A DNA stretch of 5,081 nucleotides from Deltaproteobacteria bacterium. Its GTDB lineage: Bacteria; Desulfobacterota; Syntrophia; Syntrophales; UBA2210. Position 1 is the stretch's first letter. Each line of letters begins with the position of its first letter. The notes beneath the pieces are model-generated. The model saw nothing but the letters and a program-made list of their open reading frames with translations. It searched no databases and was not told the origin of the DNA. The position numbers and the translations under genes were made by a program. The stretch spans positions 1-5,081 of the forward strand of contig JAFGPZ010000227.1 of assembly GCA_016935935.1 (NCBI GenBank), written 5' to 3'. Of this stretch, positions 1 to 5,081 are shown piece after piece.

Positions 1-14
1 GCTCGCTGTTCAGT

Positions 15-851
15 TCAACTTAAAAAAATCCTTTCAAGCTCACTGGCCGTTAGCTGTTTGCCACCTCTGATTGTTCTCTTTCCATCTGTCATATTAGTTT
101 TTATGCAATCTACGGCAGCGGTACAGTCTCCTTTCTCATCAAACTTGTACCCATTGCATACCCGCAATACATCGGGAGAGACTTCATCGATCAGAACGAT
201 TTTACCATCGCCATCTCTCAACCTCCCCAGTTCAAACTTACCGTCCACAACATGCAGTCCCTTTGATGCAAATTCCTCGGATACTACTGTGGCAATATCT
301 TTAACCAGTTTATCCACATAATCGATCTCTTTTCTTGTCATAACTCCGGAAGCTTCCAGAGCCTCGTATGTAATTAGTATATCCGAATCGCCCTTCGTCC
401 AGGGTTCAACCAACTTACAGAGATTCTTTCCTGGTTTTACAAAGGGATACCTCCTCCAGAAACTTCCCATTGCATTGTTTCGCCATGTGAATTCAAGGTT
501 AAGCAGAGGTGCAGATCCCTCATAATCAGGCGCCTCTTCAGGCATGCTGAGAGGCGTTGCCGGCTCAACGATCATGGTATTGTCGCTCACCGTTTCTATA
601 TAGTGGGAAGGAATGCCCTTCTCCTTCAAGAGGCTGAAAAAGTACGTGGCAAACTTACAGGCTACCGCACCCTTACCAGGGATTTCACCGACAACCGTGT
701 CATATCCCGGGTCAAAAACAGGTTTACCCTGTTCAATATAGCCCGTGGCGCGGTCAGTAAAAACGAATCGGTACTTCCCCTTATGAGACCCCTCTTTTAT
801 TTCAAAAACATCCTTCGATTTGCCACTGTACACCAGCGTATCTTCTGACAT
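15..851 (-). CDS. purC: Phosphoribosylaminoimidazole-succinocarboxamide synthase (SAICAR synthetase), divergent form
   Basis: This cytoplasmic enzyme of de novo purine synthesis joins aspartate to CAIR using ATP, giving SAICAR (EC 6.3.2.6). The 278-residue protein shows the family landmarks in order: an N-terminal nucleotide-binding loop YSGKSKDVFE (8-17), GEIPGKGA (55-62), the substrate-binding RNNAMGS (124-130), VDGKFELG (202-209) and DEVSPDVLRV (222-231). It departs from the usual signatures: Asn118 stands where Pro is normal, Met128 where Thr/Ala is normal, and Leu208 replaces Phe in the KxEFG element. The C-terminus after residue 232 does not resemble the common RRDLG-type tail. The start is well fixed: on the minus strand GGGAGGT (859-865) lies 7 bases before ATG. 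It is transcribed away from pepA and is not part of that operon. The fold assignment is firm; the catalytic role is inferred from conserved motifs. Confidence 0.92.
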   Translation of the reverse strand: MSEDTLVYSGKSKDVFEIKEGSHKGKYRFVFTDRATGYIEQGKPVFDPGYDTVVGEIPGKGAVACKFATYFFSLLKEKGIPSHYIETVSDNTMIVEPATPLSMPEEAPDYEGSAPLLNLEFTWRNNAMGSFWRRYPFVKPGKNLCKLVEPWTKGDSDILITYEALEASGVMTRKEIDYVDKLVKDIATVVSEEFASKGLHVVDGKFELGRLRDGDGKIVLIDEVSPDVLRVCNGYKFDEKGDCTAAVDCIKTNMTDGKRTIRGGKQLTASELERIFLS

Positions 852-893
852 CCTGATTACCTCCCTTTTCTTCGAACAGTCTTATTGCCCCGT

Positions 894-922
894 ACTATGG
901 CAGATTTTCCTCTCTATGGCAA
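894..922 (-). promoter_or_regulatory. Candidate sigma-70 promoter for purC
   Basis: Read on the minus strand, TTGCCA (917-922, 5 of 6 to the -35 consensus) is followed after 17 bases by CATAGT (894-899, 4 of 6 to the -10 consensus). Transcription would begin near 887, giving a leader of about 36 bases that carries the strong GGGAGGT ribosome site. The leader is too short for a purine riboswitch, and none is seen. The position and spacing are good, but the -10 is imperfect. Confidence 0.45.
895..921. repeat. Pair of 8-base direct repeats CTATGGCA in the divergent promoter region
   Basis: CTATGGCA occurs at 895-902 and again at 914-921. The two copies are 19 bases apart start to start, close to two turns of the helix. 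They overlap the -10 and -35 elements proposed for purC and end just upstream of the pepA -35. A tandem site on one face of the helix could bind a regulator, but an 8-base repeat in so short a region may also be chance. Confidence 0.3.
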
Positions 923-928
923 TATCAA

Positions 929-956
929 TTGACATTTGTTTCCCTTGTGTTATCTT
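929..956 (+). promoter_or_regulatory. Sigma-70-type promoter for the pepA-oppD-oppF-cutA run
   Basis: A perfect TTGACA -35 (929-934) is followed after 16 bases by TATCTT (951-956, 4 of 6 to the -10 consensus), preceded by TGT (948-950), which makes it an extended -10. Transcription would start near 963, leaving a leader of about 70 bases before pepA. This is the best promoter in the window. It lies only 6 bases from the proposed purC -35 on the other strand, so the two promoters are back to back. Confidence 0.65.
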
Positions 957-995
957 GCGACCGAAGTTCCCTGTGAAAGGTTTGGGGAAATAATC

Positions 996-1037
996 ATGCT
1001 GCTCAGTCAAGCTAAGCGCTCAGGAGGAAATCAATGA
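996..1037 (+). CDS. Possible 13-codon upstream reading frame in the pepA leader
   Basis: An ATG at 996 opens a 13-codon frame (MLLSQAKRSGGNQ) whose TGA stop (1035-1037) shares ATGA with the pepA start codon at 1034. A GGGGA stretch (984-988) lies 7 bases upstream and could serve as a ribosome site. Its Gly-Gly codons coincide with the pepA AGGAGG site (1022-1027), so ribosomes translating it would run over that site and end at the pepA start. The peptide has no run of a regulatory amino acid such as an attenuation leader would have. It is tentative: so short a frame can arise by chance, and pepA already has a strong ribosome site of its own. Confidence 0.2.
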   Translation: MLLSQAKRSGGNQ

Positions 1038-2542
1038 AGATCAAAATAGACAAGGGAACCCTTACAGACGGTGATTACGGAGTAGTCGTTACCACTATTT
1101 TTGAGGGAGAGAAAAAACCTGCAGGGTCGACACTGATACTCGATAATGCCTGCGGCGGTGTAATCACCGATCTTCTGGAATATGGGGATTTTGGAGGTAA
1201 ACTCTTTCAGACAGCCGTTCTATATACAAAGGGATCAATACCAAGCAAACGAATACTTATCCTGGGATTAGGCAAAAGCGGTGAATTCAATATTGAAAAA
1301 CTGAGAGGCGCCTTTTCCAGAGCGGCGCAAAAGATCAGGGAATTGCGAATCGACAGATTTGCCATATCTCTCGATTTCAAGGCCGCGGATATAGCCGTGG
1401 AAGAAAAGGCAAAGGCAGTCACGGAAGGCATCCTTCTCGGTCTATACAAATTCACTACCTTCAAAACAGCCGATGCCGAAAGTGAAAAAGAAATCACTGA
1501 ATTCACCGTTGTGGCAAACGATCCTGCTTCGTTCGATGTCATAACCTCAGCCGTGAGAGAGGCGGAGATTATATCGGACGCCGTTTATCTTGCGCGAGAC
1601 CTTGTTTCCCATCCATCTAATGAAATGACTCCAACCATACTGGCGGAGAGGGCCCGTGACATTTGCTCTAAAACCGGGATTGAAATAGAAATCCTTGACA
1701 GAGAAGCAATGGAGAAGCTCGGGATGAAGCTGCTTCTCGGAGTGGCAAGGGGGAGCGGGGAACCGCCCAAATTTCTCATCATGAAATATAGCGGAGGCAA
1801 AAAAGATGACAAACCGGTTGCCCTTGTTGGGAAGGGAATTACCTTTGACAGTGGCGGCATTTCCATAAAACCTTCGGCGAAAATGGAAGAGATGAAGTCC
1901 GATATGGCCGGTGGCGCGGCGGTCATTGCCACTATGAAGGCTGTGGCCGAGCTGAAACTCCCCATAAATGTGATCGGTATCGTACCTGCTACGGAAAACC
2001 TCCCCGGTGGAAAGGCGTTGAAACCTGGAGATATACTCAAATCTCTGTCGGGACAAATGGTAGAAGTAATCAATACAGACGCCGAAGGACGACTTATCCT
2101 TGCCGATGCGATGACATACGCGCACAGGTACGAACCGGCAGCCATCATAGATATTGCAACACTTACCGGCGCATGTATCATTGCCCTCGGTGACAATATT
2201 ATCGGCATGATGGGAACCGACGAAGCTTTGAAAAATGCAGTGAAAGACGCATCGGAAAAAACGGGTGAATATCTCTGGGAACTCCCACTCTGGCGTGAAT
2301 ACGAGGAACTGATAAAGAGTGATACCGCCGACGTGAAAAATGTGGGTAATCGCGCTGCCGGAACCATTACCGCCGCCCTATTTCTAAAAAAATTCGCCGG
2401 TGATTATCCATGGTGCCATCTCGACATAGCCGGACCGGCGCTGCTTGAAAAGGAAAAACCTTACATTCCAAAGGGCGCCTCAGGCGTCGGAGTCAGGCTT
2501 TTTGTACAACTCCTGAAAGAATGGCCACAAAAAAATCAATGA
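1034..2542 (+). CDS. pepA: Leucyl aminopeptidase (cytosol aminopeptidase, peptidase family M17)
   Basis: This cytoplasmic metallopeptidase releases N-terminal residues from peptides, and M17 enzymes act as hexamers with two metal ions per active site. The 502-residue length matches the family (E. coli PepA is 503). A poorly conserved N-terminal domain (about 1-160) precedes the catalytic domain. All active-site residues can be placed by a constant 3-residue offset from E. coli: metal ligands Lys267 and Asp272 (in GKGITFDSGG), Asp290 (SDMAGGA), Asp349 and Glu351 (in NTDAEGRL), and catalytic Lys279 and Arg353. It should therefore be active. The start is supported by AGGAGG (1022-1027) 6 bases before ATG. 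Some M17 proteins (E. coli PepA) also bind DNA in Xer recombination and carAB regulation; nothing here tests that. Its stop overlaps the likely start of oppD, tying peptide hydrolysis to peptide import. Confidence 0.96.
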   Translation: MKIKIDKGTLTDGDYGVVVTTIFEGEKKPAGSTLILDNACGGVITDLLEYGDFGGKLFQTAVLYTKGSIPSKRILILGLGKSGEFNIEKLRGAFSRAAQKIRELRIDRFAISLDFKAADIAVEEKAKAVTEGILLGLYKFTTFKTADAESEKEITEFTVVANDPASFDVITSAVREAEIISDAVYLARDLVSHPSNEMTPTILAERARDICSKTGIEIEILDREAMEKLGMKLLLGVARGSGEPPKFLIMKYSGGKKDDKPVALVGKGITFDSGGISIKPSAKMEEMKSDMAGGAAVIATMKAVAELKLPINVIGIVPATENLPGGKALKPGDILKSLSGQMVEVINTDAEGRLILADAMTYAHRYEPAAIIDIATLTGACIIALGDNIIGMMGTDEALKNAVKDASEKTGEYLWELPLWREYEELIKSDTADVKNVGNRAAGTITAALFLKKFAGDYPWCHLDIAGPALLEKEKPYIPKGASGVGVRLFVQLLKEWPQKNQ

Positions 2543-3513
2543 ATAAAATCCTTGAAGTGCAGAACCTGAGAACCTATTTTGAAACAAGAAACGGTACAGT
2601 AAAAGCACTGGACGGAGTGGACCTTTCCCTCTGTCAGGGGGATACACTCGGTATCGTTGGTGAATCAGGTTGCGGCAAAACAGTTCTCTCGCTTTCTATA
2701 ATGAGGCTGATACCCACCCCTCCGGGAAGGATAATTGACGGCACAATCCTTTTTAACGGCATCAACCTCCTGTCTCTGGACGCTGATGAGATGCGTAAGA
2801 TTCGGGGAAAAGAGATCTCCATGATTTTTCAGGAACCGATGAACTCACTCAACCCTGTTTTGAGAGTTGGAGATCAACTTTCGGAAGTGTCAAGGCTCCA
2901 CCTCGGCCTTACAAAGCGCGATGCAATGGATCATTCCCTGGAAATGCTTCATCTGGTGGGAATTTCCTCTCCCAGAGAAAGACTCAAAGACTACCCTCAC
3001 CAGATGAGCGGGGGCATGCGCCAGCGTGTCATGATAGCCATGGCGCTCGCCTGCAAACCCAAATTGATGCTTGCCGACGAACCGACAACGGCGCTGGACG
3101 TTACAATTCAGGCTCAGATTCTCGACCTTATGAATAATTTAAAAAGTGAAGTAGGAACCTCAATTATTCTCATTACCCACGACTTGGGCGTTATCAGAGA
3201 AACCGCTCAGCTAACAGCCGTAATGTATGCCGGAAAGGTGGTGGAATACGCCGCTGCAGACGATCTCTTTTCAAACCCCCTTCATCCCTACACGAAGGGA
3301 TTGATGGAATCTACCCCTGAATTCGGCACGATACCGGACAGGAGCAAGCGTCTCAAGGTAATTCCCGGTACGGTTCCAAATCTCTACGCATTGCCTGTGG
3401 GGTGCAGTTTCCGGGATAGATGCTACTACGCTATGGATATATGCGGGGAGAAGGAACCTGAAATCAAAGAAGAATCTCATAATCATCAGGTAAGATGCTG
3501 GAAGTTCCCTTAG
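2539..3513 (+). CDS. oppD: Oligopeptide/dipeptide ABC transporter ATP-binding protein, OppD/DppD type
   Basis: This is one of the two ATPase subunits that power a peptide importer from the cytoplasmic face of the inner membrane. With the start at 2539 it has 324 residues: Walker A GESGCGKT (41-48), Q-loop Gln98, signature MSGGMRQR (156-163), Walker B with Asp180 and Glu181 (LADEPT), D-loop ALD (185-187) and H-loop His214. After about residue 255 comes the peptide-transporter C-terminal domain with Cys289, Cys295, Cys302 and Cys320; in structurally studied relatives such cysteines hold a 4Fe-4S cluster. The start at 2539 is chosen because its ATG forms ATGA with the pepA stop, a classic coupling arrangement, and the protein then begins [10 protein letters not shown] as relatives do. 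An in-frame ATG at 2521 would add six residues; neither start has a good Shine-Dalgarno site. Whether the substrate is dipeptide, oligopeptide or nickel cannot be read from the ATPase, though the pepA linkage favours peptides. Confidence 0.94.
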   Translation: MNKILEVQNLRTYFETRNGTVKALDGVDLSLCQGDTLGIVGESGCGKTVLSLSIMRLIPTPPGRIIDGTILFNGINLLSLDADEMRKIRGKEISMIFQEPMNSLNPVLRVGDQLSEVSRLHLGLTKRDAMDHSLEMLHLVGISSPRERLKDYPHQMSGGMRQRVMIAMALACKPKLMLADEPTTALDVTIQAQILDLMNNLKSEVGTSIILITHDLGVIRETAQLTAVMYAGKVVEYAAADDLFSNPLHPYTKGLMESTPEFGTIPDRSKRLKVIPGTVPNLYALPVGCSFRDRCYYAMDICGEKEPEIKEESHNHQVRCWKFP

Positions 3514-3594
3514 TCCGAGAAAATATGAGCGCCTACCGACTTGCCGGAGCGCGTTTCAATGTCCGGAAAACATGAAAGGCCATAGTAAGACGCC
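3514..3594 (+). other. 81-base spacer between oppD and oppF
   Basis: The spacer has no convincing promoter, terminator hairpin or gene. It contains a 16-codon ATG frame (3525-3575) with no recognisable similarity. The frame leading into oppF is closed by TAG TAA at 3583-3588, which fixes ATG 3595 as the oppF start. The ribosome site for oppF is poor: AAGA (3587-3590) lies 4 bases from ATG, and the better GAAAGG (3574-3579) is 15 bases away. Confidence 0.6.
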
Positions 3595-4563
3595 ATGGGA
3601 AATACCTTACTGGAAATACAAAATCTAAAGAAACATTTCCCCGTGCAAAGCGGATTTCTCTCCAGGAGCAGGGGGAAAGTCTGCGCTGTCGATGGTGTAA
3701 ATCTGAAGATATACAAGGGAGAAACACTCGGGCTGGTAGGTGAAAGCGGGTGCGGCAAGACGACACTTGGAAGAGTAATTACAAGGCTCGAAAACCCCAC
3801 GGAAGGGAAGATTATTTTTGATGGAGACGACATTCTTGGATATTCCGGCTCAAAATTGAAGGAATTCAGGAAAAAAGTGCAACTCATATTTCAGGACCCC
3901 TATACATCTCTCAACCCTCGAAAGAGCGCGGGCGCCATTGTTGGTGAACCACTCTATATCCATAATATTGTTAATGGGAAAGAAGCGAATGCAAAGATAG
4001 CGCAACTGCTGGCAGTCGTCGGCCTGAGCAGTGAGCATATGAATCGATACCCTCACGAATTCAGCGGCGGCCAGAGGCAGCGTATCGGGATAGCAAGGGC
4101 GCTGGCGTTGAATCCGGATCTCATTGTAGCAGATGAACCCGTATCTGCGCTTGATGTTTCAATACAGGCACAGATACTGAACCTCCTCAAAGATCTTCAG
4201 AGAGATTTCGATCTGACTTACCTCTTTATCAGTCATGATTTAAGTGTCATCGGTCATATGAGTGACAGGATAGCCGTGATGTATCTGGGTAAAATAGTGG
4301 AGCTTGCCGAAAGCAGAAATATTTTTGATAAGGCCATGCATCCCTACACTGAAATGCTCCTGTCCGCTGTTCCCGCGAAAACATCCGGATCTAAAACAAA
4401 GAGAATTATTCCGTCAGGAGATGTCCCAAGCCCGATTGATCCGCCGCCGGGATGTTTTTTCCATCCCAGATGCAGTTACAGGATGGATATTTGCAGCAAG
4501 AAAGAACCGGAGTTTGTAGCAAAAGGTAACAACCACTTCGTGGCATGCCATCTCAGGAAATAA
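3595..4563 (+). CDS. oppF: Oligopeptide/dipeptide ABC transporter ATP-binding protein, OppF/DppF type
   Basis: This is the second ATPase of the peptide importer, expected to pair with OppD as a heterodimer beneath the two permeases. The 322 residues carry Walker A GESGCGKT (49-56), Q-loop Gln100 in IFQDPYTSLNPR, signature FSGGQRQR (156-163), Walker B with Asp180 and Glu181, the D-loop SALD just after it, and H-loop His214. The IFQDPYxSLNPR and GGQRQRIGIARAL forms are typical of OppF rather than OppD. The C-terminal domain has Cys287, Cys293, Cys300 and Cys318, with the same x5-x6-x17 spacing as in OppD. All ATPase motifs are intact, so both nucleotide sites of the heterodimer look competent. 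The start is forced by in-frame stops just upstream. No permease or binding-protein gene follows; those subunits must lie outside the window if this is a full transporter. Confidence 0.95.
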   Translation: MGNTLLEIQNLKKHFPVQSGFLSRSRGKVCAVDGVNLKIYKGETLGLVGESGCGKTTLGRVITRLENPTEGKIIFDGDDILGYSGSKLKEFRKKVQLIFQDPYTSLNPRKSAGAIVGEPLYIHNIVNGKEANAKIAQLLAVVGLSSEHMNRYPHEFSGGQRQRIGIARALALNPDLIVADEPVSALDVSIQAQILNLLKDLQRDFDLTYLFISHDLSVIGHMSDRIAVMYLGKIVELAESRNIFDKAMHPYTEMLLSAVPAKTSGSKTKRIIPSGDVPSPIDPPPGCFFHPRCSYRMDICSKKEPEFVAKGNNHFVACHLRK

Positions 4564-4594
4564 TTTTTTCAAGGCAACCTGATGCATAAGAAAC

Positions 4595-4601
4595 AGAGAG
4601 G
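4595..4601 (+). promoter_or_regulatory. Ribosome binding site that decides the cutA start
   Basis: AGAGAGG lies 7 bases before ATG 4609 and pairs well with the 16S tail. A competing in-frame ATG at 4582 has only AAGG (4571-4574), also 7 bases upstream. The nine residues it would add (MHKKQRGHK) are not expected ahead of the first CutA strand, so 4609 is preferred. Confidence 0.6.
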
Positions 4602-4608
4602 CCATAAG

Positions 4609-4932
4609 ATGGACGACTATATAGTAATCTTTACTACCACGGGCTCGCAGGAAGACGCGAAGAAGATCGCTGAACACCTTGTTGAAATGAGACTTTCCGC
4701 ATGCGTGCAGGTAACGGGACCCATTCATAGCATATATCGGTGGAAAGATAGAATCGAGAACGATGAGGAATGGCTCTGCTCCATAAAGTCGTTTAAAACA
4801 TACTTCGGTGATGTGGAAAGGGCGATCAAGGAAATCCATCCCTACGATGTGCCTGAAATTGTAGCGTTGCCGATTGTCAAGGGAAGCAGCGACTATATGA
4901 TGTGGCTGAAGGATCAGTTGGAACCACGGTGA
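4609..4932 (+). CDS. cutA: CutA1-family divalent cation tolerance protein
   Basis: This is a small, very stable trimeric protein with a ferredoxin-like fold. CutA was named from copper-tolerance work in E. coli, but its biochemical role remains unsettled. The 107 residues match the family's usual length of about 100-115. Family features are visible in order: first strand YIVIFTTTGS (4-13), helix with EDAKKIAEHLVEMRLSAC (15-32), the YRWKDRIENDEE segment (43-54, like the YWEGKI..D.E of relatives), strand CSIKS (57-61), HPYDVPEIVALPI (77-89) and the end DYMMWL (95-100). There is no signal peptide with this start, so it is probably cytoplasmic. It follows oppF by 45 bases on the same strand and is likely cotranscribed, although no functional link to peptide uptake is known to me. 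An upstream start at 4582 would give 116 residues. Confidence 0.93.
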   Translation: MDDYIVIFTTTGSQEDAKKIAEHLVEMRLSACVQVTGPIHSIYRWKDRIENDEEWLCSIKSFKTYFGDVERAIKEIHPYDVPEIVALPIVKGSSDYMMWLKDQLEPR

Positions 4933-5002
4933 AGTTCACACATGCGAAATCGCCAGGATTCGATATTTAGCGGCTCGACTCATTTCTGCAATAATAATGC
5001 CG

Positions 5003-5020
5003 GCAAACAATATTGTCTGC
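5003..5020. repeat. 18-base near-perfect palindrome downstream of cutA
   Basis: GCAAACAATATTGTCTGC reads as an inverted repeat with 8 of 9 pairs matching (A5006/C5017 is the mismatch) around the perfect core ACAATATTGT (5007-5016). It directly abuts another perfect 8-base palindrome, TGCCGGCA (4998-5005). There is no loop and no T-tract, so it does not look like a terminator. Its form suits a binding site for a dimeric repressor controlling something to its right, beyond or at the window edge. Confidence 0.35.
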
Positions 5021-5081
5021 TGACATACGAAATAATCCTTGACGAGAGGGCCGTAAAAGAATAGGAAGTGATTCAGTTTTA
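5020..5081 (+). pseudogene. Possible decayed N-terminus of a RelE-family toxin gene, running off the window
   Basis: In the frame starting with CTG at 5020 the translation is LTYEIILDERAVKE, then TAG (5062-5064), then EVIQF to the edge. The pattern closely resembles the N-terminus of RelE toxins, ribosome-dependent mRNA-cutting enzymes; E. coli RelE as I recall it has FDERALKEW at the same place. The amber codon falls where RelE-type proteins have Trp or Leu, and TAG is one base from TGG or TTG. The expected ATG is CTG. Both defects suggest a dead remnant. Upstream, the same frame is open from ATG 4942 (40 codons in all, with GGTGA at 4928-4932 as a possible ribosome site), but the first 25 residues resemble nothing I know, and no RelB-type antitoxin is visible. 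The match covers only about 12 residues and could be chance. Confidence 0.3.

Noticed and set aside
1547..2367. Long minus-strand open frames (192 and 260 codons) inside pepA
   Set aside because: They lie opposite a clearly functional M17 gene with all catalytic residues in place. Their translations are low-complexity, rich in Ser, Phe and Pro, and resemble no family.
3572..3628. 18-codon frame overlapping the oppF start out of frame
   Set aside because: It has no ribosome site or recognisable product, and it overlaps a certain gene.
4525..4570. Possible terminator at the end of oppF (T-run at 4564-4569, CCAC-TTC-GTGG hairpin, TGGCATGCCA palindrome at 4541-4551)
   Set aside because: The hairpin has only four pairs and sits well before the T-run, and the palindrome has no loop. 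Neither makes a credible intrinsic terminator.
4414..4839. Minus-strand 141-codon frame across the oppF-cutA junction
   Set aside because: It is antisense to the end of oppF and most of cutA, both well supported, and its translation shows no recognisable domain.
4946..4970. Hairpin CGAAATC/GATTCG just after cutA as a terminator
   Set aside because: It has six pairs with a bulge, is AT-rich and has no T-tract after it.
5039..5067. Possible promoter with TTGACG (5039-5044) and TAGGAA (5062-5067)
   Set aside because: The -35 is good (5 of 6) and the spacer is 17 bases, but the -10 matches only 3 of 6. The same bases also make up the RelE-like reading frame.

Overview
The window is a compact piece of bacterial chromosome of moderate GC, with strong Shine-Dalgarno sites and sigma-70-like promoters. 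It holds five protein genes of recognisable families. The mix and style suggest a Gram-negative bacterium, perhaps of the Desulfobacterota/deltaproteobacterial type. That placement is an impression from protein character and was not tested. There are no rRNA or tRNA genes, CRISPR arrays, insertion sequences or phage genes.

Layout: 15-851 on the minus strand is a SAICAR synthetase (PurC) of a somewhat divergent type. A 182-base divergent promoter region (852-1033) separates it from a plus-strand run: pepA (M17 leucyl aminopeptidase, 1034-2542), oppD (2539-3513, sharing ATGA with the pepA stop), an 81-base gap, oppF (3595-4563), and cutA (4609-4932). A convincing promoter (TTGACA, 16 bases, TATCTT with an extended TG) lies upstream of pepA. 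No clear terminator or second strong promoter was seen before the end of cutA, so pepA-oppD-oppF-cutA is probably one transcript.

Functionally, the core is a peptide-use unit. OppD and OppF are the two ATPases of an oligopeptide/dipeptide importer, and PepA would hydrolyse imported peptides in the cytoplasm. The permeases and binding protein are not in the window. CutA is a small trimeric protein linked to divalent metal tolerance, with no obvious link to peptides. PurC is a divergently transcribed purine gene.

The tail (4933-5081) has no confident gene. It contains an 18-base near-palindrome and, at the edge, a short reading frame resembling the N-terminus of RelE-family toxins but lacking a normal start and interrupted by an amber codon. 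This is the most unusual item in the window. No undescribed multi-gene system was found; the genes themselves are ordinary.
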